Positions 8,391 to 16,668 are shown, counted from the first letter of the stretch. The stretch: 44,229 bases of DNA from an uncultured Collinsella sp. (GCA_900543275.1 UQQL01000008.1:1-44229); one strand, 5' to 3'. Program-made: numbers and translations. The notes: a model not told the origin generated them from the letters alone.

Positions 8391-9309
8391 CACGCGTATC
8401 CACATCGACGAGGCGAGACTCGGGCGTGTCCAAAAGCAGGACCGCATCGCCACGGGCGTGCTGACGGCGATTGTCGCCATCGTCATGCTTATCGTCGTCT
8501 CCATGGTGGCCTACATCCTGTTCGAGGGTATCTCGACGCTGTTCCAGCCGGGCTTTCTCACGCAGCCCGCACGCGCCAACGGAACGCAGGGCGGCGTGCT
8601 CTACCAGCTGTTCGACTCGTTCTATCTGCTGCTGATCACCCTGGTCATCTCGGTGCCCATCAGTCTGGGCGGCGCGGTCTTTTTGGTTGAGTACGCGCCC
8701 GATGGGCCCATCCGCGACATCGCCTCCACCGCCATCGAAACGCTGTCCTCGCTGCCCTCCATTGTCGTGGGCATGTTCGGCTTTCTGGTGTTCTCGGTGC
8801 AGCTGGGCTGGAAGTACTCCATCATCTCCGGCGCCGTCGCGCTCACCATGTTCAACATCCCCATCCTGGTGCGCGTGATCCAGCAGGCACTCGAGGACGT
8901 GCCGCAAGCCCAGCGCGATGCGTGCCTGGCCATGGGACTCACCCGCTGGGAGGCCACGCTGCACATTCTGATTCCCGAGGCCATGCCCGCCATCGTGACC
9001 GGCATCGTGCTTTCGGCCGGCCGTGTCTTTGGCGAGGCCGCGGCGCTGCTCTTTACCTCGGGCATGAGCTCGCCGGTTCGCCTGAACTTCTTGAGCTTTA
9101 ACCTGTCGAGCCCCACCTGCGCCTGGAACGTGTTCCGTCCCGGCGAGTCGCTGGCCGTGCACATCTACAAGATCTATGGCGAGGGCAGCCCCGAGGCCCA
9201 GCAGATCGTCTGGGGCACCGCGGCACTGCTGATGATTTGCGTGCTGCTGTTTAACGTAGTCGCCCGTATCGTGGGCAAGCAACTGGCAAGGAGGATGACG
9301 GCCGAATGA
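8383..9309 (+). CDS. pstA: Phosphate ABC transporter permease PstA
   Basis: 308-residue permease partner of PstC with multiple membrane segments. Conserved blocks are SLPSIVVGMFGF (about 124-135) and the EAA loop AQRDACLAMGLTRWEATLHI (about 176-195). Starts with GTG 8383 inside the end of pstC. The stop TGA overlaps the pstB ATG (ATGA at 9306-9309). Confidence 0.95.
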   Translation: MASTRIHIDEARLGRVQKQDRIATGVLTAIVAIVMLIVVSMVAYILFEGISTLFQPGFLTQPARANGTQGGVLYQLFDSFYLLLITLVISVPISLGGAVFLVEYAPDGPIRDIASTAIETLSSLPSIVVGMFGFLVFSVQLGWKYSIISGAVALTMFNIPILVRVIQQALEDVPQAQRDACLAMGLTRWEATLHILIPEAMPAIVTGIVLSAGRVFGEAAALLFTSGMSSPVRLNFLSFNLSSPTCAWNVFRPGESLAVHIYKIYGEGSPEAQQIVWGTAALLMICVLLFNVVARIVGKQLARRMTAE

Positions 9310-10178
9310 GCGAGATGAATGCGACGCCCGCAACCGATGCGGCCACGTCCGAGACCCAGGACTTTCTGTCGAGTGTGGGGGAGAGCGAGAAGCACGTGCG
9401 CGTGAGCGGCAAGGCCGTGAGCGACGAGGTCGTGCTCTCCACCAAGGACGTCAACGTGTACTATGGCGACCACCATGCGCTGCACGACACGTCGCTCGAC
9501 TTCCACAAGGGTGAGATCACGGCGCTCATCGGGCCTTCGGGCTGCGGCAAGTCGACCTTCTTGCGCAGCCTCAACCTGATGAATCGCGAGATTCGCGGCT
9601 GCCGCGTGGAGGGCGAGATCAGCTACCGCGGACGCAACGTGAACACCAAGACCGAGAATACCTACGAGCTGCGCCGGTCCATTGGCATGGTGTTTCAGCA
9701 GCCCAACCCCTTCCGCAAGTCCATTCGAGACAACATCACGTTTGCGCCCAAGCGCCACGGCATCACCGACCGCGACGAGCTCGATCGCATGGTCGAGGAA
9801 AGCCTGCGCGGTGCGGCCCTGTGGGACGAGGTCAAGGACAAGCTCGACAAGAGCGCCTACGCGCTTTCGGGCGGTCAGCAGCAGCGTTTGTGCATCGCGC
9901 GCACGCTGGCACTCAACCCCGACGTAATCCTGTTTGACGAGCCCTGCTCGGCGCTCGACCCCATCTCGACGCTGGCGATCGAGGACCTCATGTCGTCGAT
10001 CGTGGCCGACCGCGCCATCGTCATCGTGACGCACAACATGGAGCAGGCGTCGCGCGTGTCCAACCGCACGGCGTTTTTCTACATGGGCGATATGGTCGAG
10101 TACGACGAGACCGACGAGATTTTCCAACGGCCCAAGGATAAGCGGCTGAATGATTACCTCACCGGCATGTTCTCCTAG
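9306..10178 (+). CDS. pstB: Phosphate ABC transporter ATPase PstB
   Basis: 290 residues, including an N-terminal extension of about 40 residues before the conserved core. Walker A GPSGCGKST is near 76-84, the PstB hallmark FQQPNPF near 129, the signature LSGGQQQRLCIARTLA near 189, and Walker B ILFDEPCSALDPIST near 211. It energises PstCA. The core C-terminus NDYLTGMFS is typical. The operon ends here: a terminator follows and no phoU is present, although phoU often follows pstB. Confidence 0.96.
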   Translation: MSEMNATPATDAATSETQDFLSSVGESEKHVRVSGKAVSDEVVLSTKDVNVYYGDHHALHDTSLDFHKGEITALIGPSGCGKSTFLRSLNLMNREIRGCRVEGEISYRGRNVNTKTENTYELRRSIGMVFQQPNPFRKSIRDNITFAPKRHGITDRDELDRMVEESLRGAALWDEVKDKLDKSAYALSGGQQQRLCIARTLALNPDVILFDEPCSALDPISTLAIEDLMSSIVADRAIVIVTHNMEQASRVSNRTAFFYMGDMVEYDETDEIFQRPKDKRLNDYLTGMFS

Positions 10179-10233
10179 TCCGGGACATGCTTGAGGCCCG
10201 CGGCGGCCACGGTTGCCGCGGGGCTGATTGGAG

Positions 10234-10272
10234 AGGCGGGTCATCTCTTGCGGGAGATGGCCCGCCTTTTTG
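10234..10272 (+). terminator. Terminator of the pst operon
   Basis: AGGCGGGTCATCTC (10234-10247) pairs with GAGATGGCCCGCCT (10254-10267), with one G-U pair, followed by TTTTTG. Confidence 0.85.
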
Positions 10273-10296
10273 CGTCGCGTGCTGGTGCGCTTGCCC

Positions 10297-10337
10297 AAAA
10301 CCACCACAAAGGTGCCTGTCCCCTTTGTGGTGGTTTT
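10297..10337 (+). repeat. Palindromic repeat family R1, copy 1
   Basis: AAAACCACCACAAAGG (10297-10312), loop TGCCTGTCC, then the exact complement (10322-10337) ending in TTTT. One of six copies in the window (others at 22969, 39273, 40233, 41812 and 42217). It lies between the pst terminator and the ABC-F gene. Confidence 0.9.
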
Positions 10338-10381
10338 CGCTATCATGGACAACGTTGAATTTCTACGAAGGAGCAGGGCAT

Positions 10382-12241
10382 ATGGCGATTCTTTTGGGAT
10401 GCGATTCCGTCAGCCTAGAGTTTCCCACCAAGCATATTTTCGATAGCGTTACGCTCGGCGTGGGCGAGGGCGACCGTATTGGTATTGTCGGTAAAAACGG
10501 CGACGGTAAGTCGACGCTGCTGAGCGTGCTCGCCGGCACGTTGGAGCCCGACGACGGCCGCGTGACGCACCGCCGCGACACGACGATTGGATTGCTCGGC
10601 CAAAAGGATAACCTGGTCGATACCGACACCGTGCATCATGCCGTCGTGGGCGACACGCCCGAGTATGAGTGGGCGTCGAGTCCGCGTACGCGCCAGATCC
10701 TCGCCGGCCTCATCAGCGATGTACCCTGGGAGGGCATGGTGGGCGAGCTCTCGGGCGGTCAGCGCCGTCGCGTGGACCTCGCGCGCCTGCTGATCGGCGA
10801 CTACGACGTGCTCATGCTCGACGAGCCCACCAACCACCTGGACATGCGCACCATCAACTGGCTTGCGCGTCACTTAAAGGCCCGCTGGCAGCGCGGCCAG
10901 GGCGCCATGCTCGTGGTCACGCACGACCGCTGGTTCTTGGACGAGGTCTGCACCAGCATGTGGGAGGTCCACGACGGCCAGGTAGATCCCTTCGAGGGCG
11001 GCTACTCGGCATATATCCTGCAGCGCGTGGAGCGCGACCGCATGGCCGCCGTTACCGAGGAGCGCCGTCGCAACATGGCGCGCAAGGAGCTCGCGTGGCT
11101 GAGCCGCGGCGCCCAGGCGCGTTCCACCAAGCCCAAGTTTCGCGTTGAGGCTGCTCGCGAGCTGATCGCCGACGTACCGCCCGTGCGTGACGAGCTGGAG
11201 CTCAAGCGCCTTGCCGTGAGCCGCCTAGGCAAGCAGGTCATCGATGTCATCGACGTGGATGCCGGCTATGCGGATACCGATGGTGCGCCCAAGCAGGTGC
11301 TCACCGATGTGACCTGGCTCATCGGCGCGGGCGACCGCTATGGTCTTTTGGGCGAGAACGGCGCCGGCAAGTCGACCTTGCTCGACGTGATCCAGGGCAA
11401 GATTGAGCCCACGCGCGGCCGTGTGAAGATTGGCCAGACGGTGCGCTTTGGCGTTCTGTCGCAGCAGCTCGAGGAACTCGAGCCCTACATGGGTGACACG
11501 ATCCGCGAGGTGCTCGGCAACTATAAGAAGTACTACGTCATCGACGGCAAGGAGACTTCGCCCGAGAAGCTTTGCGAGCGCCTGGGCTTTACGACACAGC
11601 AGCTCTGGAGTCGCATCGGCGATCTTTCGGGCGGCCAGCGCCGTCGCCTGTCGCTGCTGCTGACGATCCTGGACGAGCCCAACGTGCTTATCCTGGACGA
11701 GCCCGGCAACGACCTGGATACCGACATGCTCGCGATTGTCGAGGACCTGCTCGACGGCTGGCCCGGCACGCTGATCCTGGTGACGCACGACCGCTTCTTG
11801 ATGGAGCGCGTGACCGACCAGCAGTGGGCGCTGCTCGACGGCCACCTGACGCATATGCCCGGCGGCGTGGACCAGTACCTGCGCCTGTGCAACGCTACCG
11901 CCGAGGGCGAGCCCGTGGGTGCGCCGAGCGCCAAGACCGGCACGTTTGACACCGGTGCCGCGGCGGCTGCGGCCGAAAAGCCCAAGTCGAGCGGCCAGCC
12001 CAATGGCCTTTCCAACGCCGAACGCCAGAAGCTTCGCCGCGAGGTGAGCTCGCTCGAGCGCAAAATGGAGACGCAGCGCGCCCGCGTTGAGGAGGCCGAG
12101 GCAGCAATGGCCCAGGTCGATCCCACCAACTACACGGCGCTGGGCGAGCAGCAGGCAAAGATCGACGAGGCCCACGCCGCCATGGACGAGTTGGAGATGG
12201 CGTGGCTCGAGGCGAGCGAGAAGCTCGAGGGCGAGGAGTAG
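10382..12241 (+). CDS. ABC-F family ATPase, Uup-like
   Basis: 619 residues with two ABC domains and no membrane segments, the ABC-F architecture of ribosome-associated ATPases. Domain 1 has Walker A GKNGDGKST (about 37), LSGGQRRRVDLARLL (about 125) and LMLDEPTNHLD (about 147). Domain 2 has GENGAGKST (about 324), LSGGQRRRLSLLLTIL (about 416) and LILDEPGNDLD (about 438). The C-terminal 75 residues form a charged coiled coil (SSLERKMETQRARVEEAEA), as in Uup. ATG 10382 follows GAAGGAGC; the in-frame upstream start at 10187 would run through the R1 repeat. GAGGAG near its end is probably the ribosome binding site of the next gene. Confidence 0.9.
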   Translation: MAILLGCDSVSLEFPTKHIFDSVTLGVGEGDRIGIVGKNGDGKSTLLSVLAGTLEPDDGRVTHRRDTTIGLLGQKDNLVDTDTVHHAVVGDTPEYEWASSPRTRQILAGLISDVPWEGMVGELSGGQRRRVDLARLLIGDYDVLMLDEPTNHLDMRTINWLARHLKARWQRGQGAMLVVTHDRWFLDEVCTSMWEVHDGQVDPFEGGYSAYILQRVERDRMAAVTEERRRNMARKELAWLSRGAQARSTKPKFRVEAARELIADVPPVRDELELKRLAVSRLGKQVIDVIDVDAGYADTDGAPKQVLTDVTWLIGAGDRYGLLGENGAGKSTLLDVIQGKIEPTRGRVKIGQTVRFGVLSQQLEELEPYMGDTIREVLGNYKKYYVIDGKETSPEKLCERLGFTTQQLWSRIGDLSGGQRRRLSLLLTILDEPNVLILDEPGNDLDTDMLAIVEDLLDGWPGTLILVTHDRFLMERVTDQQWALLDGHLTHMPGGVDQYLRLCNATAEGEPVGAPSAKTGTFDTGAAAAAAEKPKSSGQPNGLSNAERQKLRREVSSLERKMETQRARVEEAEAAMAQVDPTNYTALGEQQAKIDEAHAAMDELEMAWLEASEKLEGEE

Positions 12242-12247
12242 GCGAGG

Positions 12248-13018
12248 ATGATCAAGGCCGCGTTTTTCGATATCGACGGTACGCTGCTGAGCTTTAAGAC
12301 CCATCGGATTCCGGCGTCGGCGCAGCAGGTGCTCGACAGCTTTCGCGAGCAGGGGATCGCGTGCGTGATCGCCACGGGCCGTCCGACCTACCAGATGCCG
12401 GACTGGCTGTTCGACCTGGGCTGGGATGCGTACATCACGCTTTCGGGTCAGCACTGTTTTGATGCCAAGGGCGTTTACCGCAGCTGCCCGATCGATTCGG
12501 ACGACGTCGCGGCGATTGTGGACCAGGTGGCGCAGGGGCGCTACGACTCGCTGTGCATGCAGGGCGAGAATTCGTTTGTGAACCGCCTGTCCGAGCGCGT
12601 GGTGACGGCTGGCAGTAACGCGGGGATTGTCTACCATGAGGAGCCGTTTGAGCACGCCTTTGACGCGCCGGTCTACCAGTTTTGCGCCTTTGTTGATCCG
12701 GCCGACGAGCATATCGTGACCGATTCCGTGTCGCATTCGCTCACTACGCGCTGGTGCGATCTGTTCTGCGATATTATTCCCGCTAACGGCGGCAAGGACC
12801 TGGGCGTGGCGGCGACGCTGGAGCGCTTGGGCATCGACGCGAGCGAGGCGATCGCCTTTGGCGACGGCGAGAACGACCTGTCGATGTTCTCGGCCGTGGG
12901 CACAAGTGTGGCCATGGGCAACGCGCAGGATACCGTGAAGGCCGCGGCGACCTACGTTACGACCGCCGTAGACGACGACGGCATTTACAGCGCCGCCAAG
13001 CACTTTGGGCTACTGTAG
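12248..13018 (+). CDS. Cof-type HAD phosphatase
   Basis: 256 residues. HAD motif I is FFDIDGTLLS (about residues 6-15), motif II ATGRP (about 41), a C2B-type cap occupies the middle, a catalytic Lys block NGGKDLG is near 183, and motif IV GDGENDLSMF near 204. This is the Cof/IIB class of sugar-phosphate or pyridoxal-phosphate phosphatases. Substrate is not readable. The start is 6 bases after the ABC-F stop, with GAGGAG in that gene's last codons. Confidence 0.9.
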   Translation: MIKAAFFDIDGTLLSFKTHRIPASAQQVLDSFREQGIACVIATGRPTYQMPDWLFDLGWDAYITLSGQHCFDAKGVYRSCPIDSDDVAAIVDQVAQGRYDSLCMQGENSFVNRLSERVVTAGSNAGIVYHEEPFEHAFDAPVYQFCAFVDPADEHIVTDSVSHSLTTRWCDLFCDIIPANGGKDLGVAATLERLGIDASEAIAFGDGENDLSMFSAVGTSVAMGNAQDTVKAAATYVTTAVDDDGIYSAAKHFGLL

Positions 13019-13021
13019 CTG

Positions 13022-13092
13022 CGGCCGGCACTTAGGGACGTTCCTTTTCTGCCGGCAGCTGGGGACACTCCTTGCGGGGCGTCCCCATTTTG
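13022..13092 (+). repeat. Repeat family R2, copy 2, with terminator-like end
   Basis: GCCGGCACTTAGGGACGTTCC begins about 13024, and TGCCGGCA closes a hairpin. GGGGAC (13061-13066) / GTCCCC (13081-13086) is followed by ATTTTGTTTT. It sits just after the Cof gene and could terminate it. Confidence 0.65.
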
Positions 13093-13120
13093 TTTTCGTC
13101 CCGCATGTTTTGTGAAACAC

Positions 13121-13173
13121 GGCTAACTTTTAGGCAAAGTAGTAAGACATGGGCAACTTTTGCGGTAAAGTAA
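13121..13173. promoter_or_regulatory. Tandem palindromic sites upstream of the DtxR/MntR-type gene
   Basis: Two similar palindromes lie about 30 bp apart: ACTTTTAGGCAAAGT (13126-13140) and ACTTTTGCGGTAAAGT (13156-13171). Each has ACTTT/AAAGT arms with a 5- or 6-base spacer. The start codon is 55 bases further on. They are candidate autoregulatory operators. Confidence 0.5.
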
Positions 13174-13225
13174 ATCAAGCAAAAGTATCCAAAGGCTAAC
13201 TAGAAGCCATCGCGAAAGGCGGCCC

Positions 13226-13615
13226 ATGGCCCTGCGTGAATCCGGAGAAGACTATCTCGAATCGATCTACGTTCTATCGGAACGTCAGGGCATCGTGCGC
13301 TCGATCGACGTTGCCGAATACTTGGGCGTAACCAAAGCAAGCGTCTCTAAAGCCATGGCGGCCTTGGAGAGCACCGGCTACGTGGAGATGGGCAAACGCG
13401 ACGTGCATCTGACGGAACGCGGTCTTGAGGTTGCCCGTCAAATGTGGGAGCGCCACTGCTTTTTTGTAGGTCTGCTAGAGGACGCAGGCGTAACGCCCGA
13501 GGTCGCGTCGCAAGAGGGCTGCCACATGGAGCACTGCCTGAGCGAGGAGAGCTTCGAGAAGCTAAGATCGATGCTGAGACGGGAAGATGTAGCGGGTCCA
13601 ACAACAGAAGCCTAA
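13226..13615 (+). CDS. DtxR/MntR-family metal-dependent repressor, short form
   Basis: 129-residue metalloregulator. The N-terminal winged helix includes SIDVAEYLGVTKASVSKAMAAL (about residues 26-46) and TERGLEVARQMWERH (about 67-80). The dimerisation/metal region has EGCHMEHCLSEES (about 97-109), corresponding to the ExCxxEH-type block of DtxR, IdeR and MntR. The SH3-like third domain is absent, so it resembles MntR/TroR-size proteins. The metal is probably Mn2+ or Fe2+ and cannot be told apart here. AAAGG lies upstream of ATG 13226. No transporter gene is adjacent. Confidence 0.88.
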   Translation: MALRESGEDYLESIYVLSERQGIVRSIDVAEYLGVTKASVSKAMAALESTGYVEMGKRDVHLTERGLEVARQMWERHCFFVGLLEDAGVTPEVASQEGCHMEHCLSEESFEKLRSMLRREDVAGPTTEA

Positions 13616-13751
13616 CTGACCCACAGTAGCGCGGAGTTCACGCAAAGCGCGAACCAGCGACTGGGACCAGCGGCCCTTTCGGCCAAGTCCATTTCAGCAA
13701 AGGAACCCCGCCAGCAAGCGATGCCCAAGAACCGCCAGCTGTGTCAATGCA

Positions 13752-13878
13752 GGCCGGGGCCGGGCTTGGTTTTGAAAACACTCCGCAGCGCGAGGCCCGC
13801 CTTTCCGTTGCTCCGCAGGAGCAAGAAAGACGGGCCTCATGCGCGAGGACGTTTTCAAAACCAAGCCCGGCCCCGGCC
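13752..13878. repeat. 127-bp cruciform element with perfect 28-bp arms
   Basis: Positions 13752-13779 and 13851-13878 are perfect 28-bp inverted complements (arm begins GGCCGGGGCCGGGCTTGG). The interior holds a second stem (GAGGCCCG / CGGGCCTC) and a CTCCGCAG / GCTCCGCAGGAGC hairpin. It lies between convergent genes, so a terminator role is possible, but it is far larger than needed. Minus-strand reading frames through it are not credible genes. Confidence 0.85.
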
Positions 13879-13894
13879 GGAGGGACCACGAGCG

Positions 13895-15847
13895 CTACAG
13901 GTTCTTGACACCCATCGCGCGCATGGCGTTCAGGATGGCGATGATCGCCACGCCTACGTCGCCAAAGACGGCAAGCCACATATTGGCGATACCCAGCGCT
14001 GCCAGCACAAGGATCAGCAGCTTAATGCCCAGCGCAAAGATTATGTTCTGCCAAACAATCGACATGGTCTTGCGCGCCACGCGGATCGCGCGGGAAATGT
14101 TGGACGGCTTGTCGTCCATCAGCACCACGTCGGCGGCCTCGATCGCGGCGTCGGAGCCCATGGCGCCCATGGCAATGCCCACATCGGCGCGCGTAAGCAC
14201 AGGAGCGTCGTTGATACCGTCGCCGACAAAGGCGAGCTTGCCCTTGCCACTTTCGGCCGCGAGTAGCGCCTCAACGCGCTCGACCTTGTCGCCCGGCAGG
14301 AGCTGCGCGTGGAACTCGTCGAGACCGAGTTGCTTGGCCACAGACGCTGCAACCTCCTCGCGGTCGCCCGTGAGCATGACGGTGCGGTTGATACCGGCGG
14401 CATGCAGGTCGCGAATCGTTTGCTCCGCATCGGCCTTAACGGTGTCTGCAATCACGATGTGGCCGGCGTACACGCCGTCAACGAGCACGTGGAGGATCGT
14501 GCCGACAACCTCACAGTCCGGTGCTTCAACGCCGGCCGCGGCGAGCATCTTGGCGTTGCCAACGACGACGTGCTTGCCGTCGATGGTTGCCGTCACGCCG
14601 TGGCCCGCGTCGTTGGCGGAGTCGCTCACGCGCTTGGGGTCGACCTCGCCCTGGTAGGCGTCGCGCACGGACTGCGCGATGGGGTGATCGAAGAACGACT
14701 CAGCAAGGGCTGCGACTTCGAGCAGCGACTGCTCGGTATAGCCAGCCTCGGGGTGCACCGCGACGACTGAGAACGTGCCGTTGGTGAGGGTGCCCGTTTT
14801 GTCGAAGACGATGGTGTCCACGTCGGCGAGCGTCTCGAGGTAGTTGGAGCCCTTGATGAGAACGCCCAGCTTGGACGCGCCGCCGATGCCGCCAAAGAAA
14901 CTCAACGGTACGCTGATCACGAGGGCGCACGGGCAGCTGACGACCAGGAAGGTCAGGCCGCGCAGGATCCAATCGGACCAAGCGCCAGTCACCAGGCCGC
15001 CGCCAAGCGCGAGCACCGCGGCAGCGCCAGTGACGGCGGGGGTGTAGACGCGGGCAAAGCGCGTGATGAAGTTCTCGGTGCGCGCCTTCTTTTCGCTGGC
15101 ATTCTCCACGAGCTCCAGAACACGCGCGACGGTTGACTCGCCAAAGGGCTTGGTGGTGCGCACGTGGATGAGGCCCGTCATGTTGATGCAGCCGCTGATG
15201 ATATCGTCGCCGGTCTTGGCGGGGCGGGGGACTGACTCGCCCGTGAGCGCGGCGGTGTCGAGCTGGGTTTCGCCCTCGACGATGACGCCGTCGATAGGCA
15301 CGCGCTCGCCGGGCTTGACCACGATCACGGTGCCGACGGCGATGTCATCGGGAAAGACCTGTTCGAGTGTGCCGTCGGCTTGCTCGACGTTAGCGTAGTC
15401 GGGCGCGATGTCCATCATGGCACTGATCGACTTGCGGCTCTTGCCCACGGCGTATGCCTGGAACAACTCGCCGACCTGGTAGAACAGCATGACGGCGGCG
15501 CCTTCGGCCATGTGCGGGTCGGTGTCGGGGAAGAGCACCATGGCAAACGCGCCGATGGTCGCGACGGCCATGAGGAAGCTCTCGTCGAAGGCCTTGCCGC
15601 GGCGGATGTTATTGAATGCCTTTTGCAGTACGTCGTAGCCGGCAATCAAAAACGGCACGAGGAACAGCGCGAAGCTGGCGTAGATGTTGCCGGGCTCCCC
15701 AAATGCGATAGTGAGGGCGCCGAGCTCGTCGAGGGCATAAACAACGGCAAAAATGCCCAGTGCTACCAGGATGCGGTTGCGCTTGTGCTCAAGGGACTCT
15801 TTCTTCTTGCGCTTCTTCTTTTTCTTTTTGGGGTCGGCGGCTGCCAT
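13895..15847 (-). CDS. P1B-type heavy-metal-exporting ATPase (Zn/Cd/Pb class)
   Basis: 650-residue membrane pump. After a Lys-rich N-terminus (DPKKKKKKRKKK) come membrane segments, the actuator TGES (about residue 203), the metal-site CPC in VVSCPCALVIS (about 305), the phosphorylated Asp349 in DKTGTLT, the HP locus SFFDHPIA (about 383) and GDGINDAPVL (about 545). The membrane motif set matches CadA/ZntA-type efflux pumps. It lacks the usual N-terminal heavy-metal-binding domain, which is instead encoded separately at 15947-16165. GGGAGG precedes the start, and an operator copy (15871-15890) lies immediately upstream. Exact metal is an inference. Confidence 0.92.
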   Translation of the reverse strand: MAAADPKKKKKKRKKKESLEHKRNRILVALGIFAVVYALDELGALTIAFGEPGNIYASFALFLVPFLIAGYDVLQKAFNNIRRGKAFDESFLMAVATIGAFAMVLFPDTDPHMAEGAAVMLFYQVGELFQAYAVGKSRKSISAMMDIAPDYANVEQADGTLEQVFPDDIAVGTVIVVKPGERVPIDGVIVEGETQLDTAALTGESVPRPAKTGDDIISGCINMTGLIHVRTTKPFGESTVARVLELVENASEKKARTENFITRFARVYTPAVTGAAAVLALGGGLVTGAWSDWILRGLTFLVVSCPCALVISVPLSFFGGIGGASKLGVLIKGSNYLETLADVDTIVFDKTGTLTNGTFSVVAVHPEAGYTEQSLLEVAALAESFFDHPIAQSVRDAYQGEVDPKRVSDSANDAGHGVTATIDGKHVVVGNAKMLAAAGVEAPDCEVVGTILHVLVDGVYAGHIVIADTVKADAEQTIRDLHAAGINRTVMLTGDREEVAASVAKQLGLDEFHAQLLPGDKVERVEALLAAESGKGKLAFVGDGINDAPVLTRADVGIAMGAMGSDAAIEAADVVLMDDKPSNISRAIRVARKTMSIVWQNIIFALGIKLLILVLAALGIANMWLAVFGDVGVAIIAILNAMRAMGVKNL

Positions 15848-15870
15848 GATTCAAACCTCCCATTTGAGTG

Positions 15871-15890
15871 TATGAACACTTGCTCATATA
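15871..15890 (-). promoter_or_regulatory. ArsR/SmtB-type operator upstream of the ATPase
   Basis: TATGAACACTTGCTCATATA is an imperfect palindrome matching the two operator copies at 16608-16630 and 16642-16664. It lies 24 bases upstream of the ATPase start, so the pump can be repressed separately from the first promoter. Confidence 0.7.
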
Positions 15891-15946
15891 ATTTCGCGAG
15901 CAAAGGCCGCGGCAAGCGCGGCCTTACAGGTCAACGTGTGCGCGGG

Positions 15947-16165
15947 TTAGAGAATGATCTCGCAGTCCGGCTCGGCGTCGGCGGTGAACTCAACGACGCG
16001 GTCCAGGACCTCGTCGAACTTGGCGTCGTCGGCCTCGAGCGTCAGCTTCTGGGTCATAAAGTTGACCGAAACGGACTTGACGCCCTCGAGCTTGGCAAGT
16101 TCGTCCTGAAGCTCGCGCGCGCAGTTGGCGCAATCGATCTCGTCGAGCTTAAACTGCTTTTTCAT
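15947..16165 (-). CDS. Stand-alone heavy-metal-associated (HMA) domain protein
   Basis: 72 residues, a ferredoxin-like metal-binding domain. The N-terminal CANC (DEIDCANCARELQ, about residues 8-20) is the CxxC metal site. The remainder follows the HMA pattern (LEGVKSVSVNFMTQKLTLE). The C-terminus PDCEIIL has an extra Cys that may add a ligand. It probably replaces the N-terminal metal-binding domain missing from the adjacent ATPase, or acts as its chaperone. Preceded by GGAAAGGAACCC. It sits between regulator and pump. Confidence 0.9.
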   Translation of the reverse strand: MKKQFKLDEIDCANCARELQDELAKLEGVKSVSVNFMTQKLTLEADDAKFDEVLDRVVEFTADAEPDCEIIL

Positions 16166-16228
16166 GGTGGGTTCCTTTCCCTGTGTTAGCGGTCTGGGTG
16201 CCGGCCGCGCTGATACCGTGGGTGATTG

Positions 16229-16594
16229 CTATTCGCAGATATGGCTCATGCCCTGGTTAAGCATGGTGTAGACGTGATCGTCGGCGAGCGAGTAGAGAAT
16301 GTTGCGGCCGTCGCGGCGGAACTTGACCAGGTGCGACTGCTTAAGCGTGCGCAGCTGGTGCGACACCGCAGACTGCGAGGTCGCGGTCGCTTCGGCGATG
16401 TCAGCCACGCAGAGCTCGCGGCCCATGAGGGCATAGAGAATCTTGATGCGCGTGGTGTCGCTGAAGACCTTGAACAGGTCGGCAAGGTCGTAGAGAAGTT
16501 CCTCGTCGGGAAGGTCCTCGGGCGAGCAGGTGGTGGGGACGATCGGCTCGGTGGCCTCGATGCCAGTCTTTGTTTCATCAGCGTGGCTGCTCAT
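16229..16594 (-). CDS. ArsR/SmtB-family metal-sensing repressor
   Basis: 121-residue winged-helix repressor. DLFKVFSDTTRIKILYAL (about 39-56) and SQSAVSHQLRTLKQSHLVKFRRDGR (about 73-97) are typical. Metal-site residues: the C-terminal helix DDHVYTMLNQGMSHICE has the Asp-x-His...His-x-x-Glu pattern of the SmtB/CzrA alpha-5 zinc site, and ELCVADIAE resembles the CadC alpha-3 site but has lost one Cys. This points to Zn(II), or Zn/Cd, sensing. First gene of the cassette, with its promoter covered by operators. Confidence 0.93.
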   Translation of the reverse strand: MSSHADETKTGIEATEPIVPTTCSPEDLPDEELLYDLADLFKVFSDTTRIKILYALMGRELCVADIAEATATSQSAVSHQLRTLKQSHLVKFRRDGRNILYSLADDHVYTMLNQGMSHICE

Positions 16595-16607
16595 TGCAAT
16601 ATCCTTT

Positions 16608-16668
16608 CATATGAACATGCGCTCATATAACTTACTTCCGATTATATGAGCGCATGTTCATATGTCAA
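16608..16668 (-). promoter_or_regulatory. Consensus promoter overlapped by paired SmtB-type operators
   Basis: On the minus strand, TTGACA (plus coordinates 16663-16668) and TATAAT (16641-16646) are 16 bp apart, a perfect sigma-70 consensus. Two 23-bp arms, 16608-16630 and 16642-16664, are exact inverted complements separated by 11 bp, and each arm is itself a near-palindrome (ATATGA...TCATAT). One operator fills the promoter and the other lies between the promoter and the start codon. Confidence 0.88.

Noticed and set aside
6405..8504. 699-residue open frame on the minus strand
   Set aside because: Antisense to pstS and pstC, with low-complexity composition and no family motif.
11225..13003. 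592-residue open frame on the minus strand
   Set aside because: Antisense to the ABC-F and Cof genes, whose motifs are intact; no ribosome binding site or domain.
13638..13979. 113-residue minus-strand frame across the 28-bp-arm palindrome
   Set aside because: Most of it is palindrome and antisense repeat, and its upstream end overlaps the ATPase gene.
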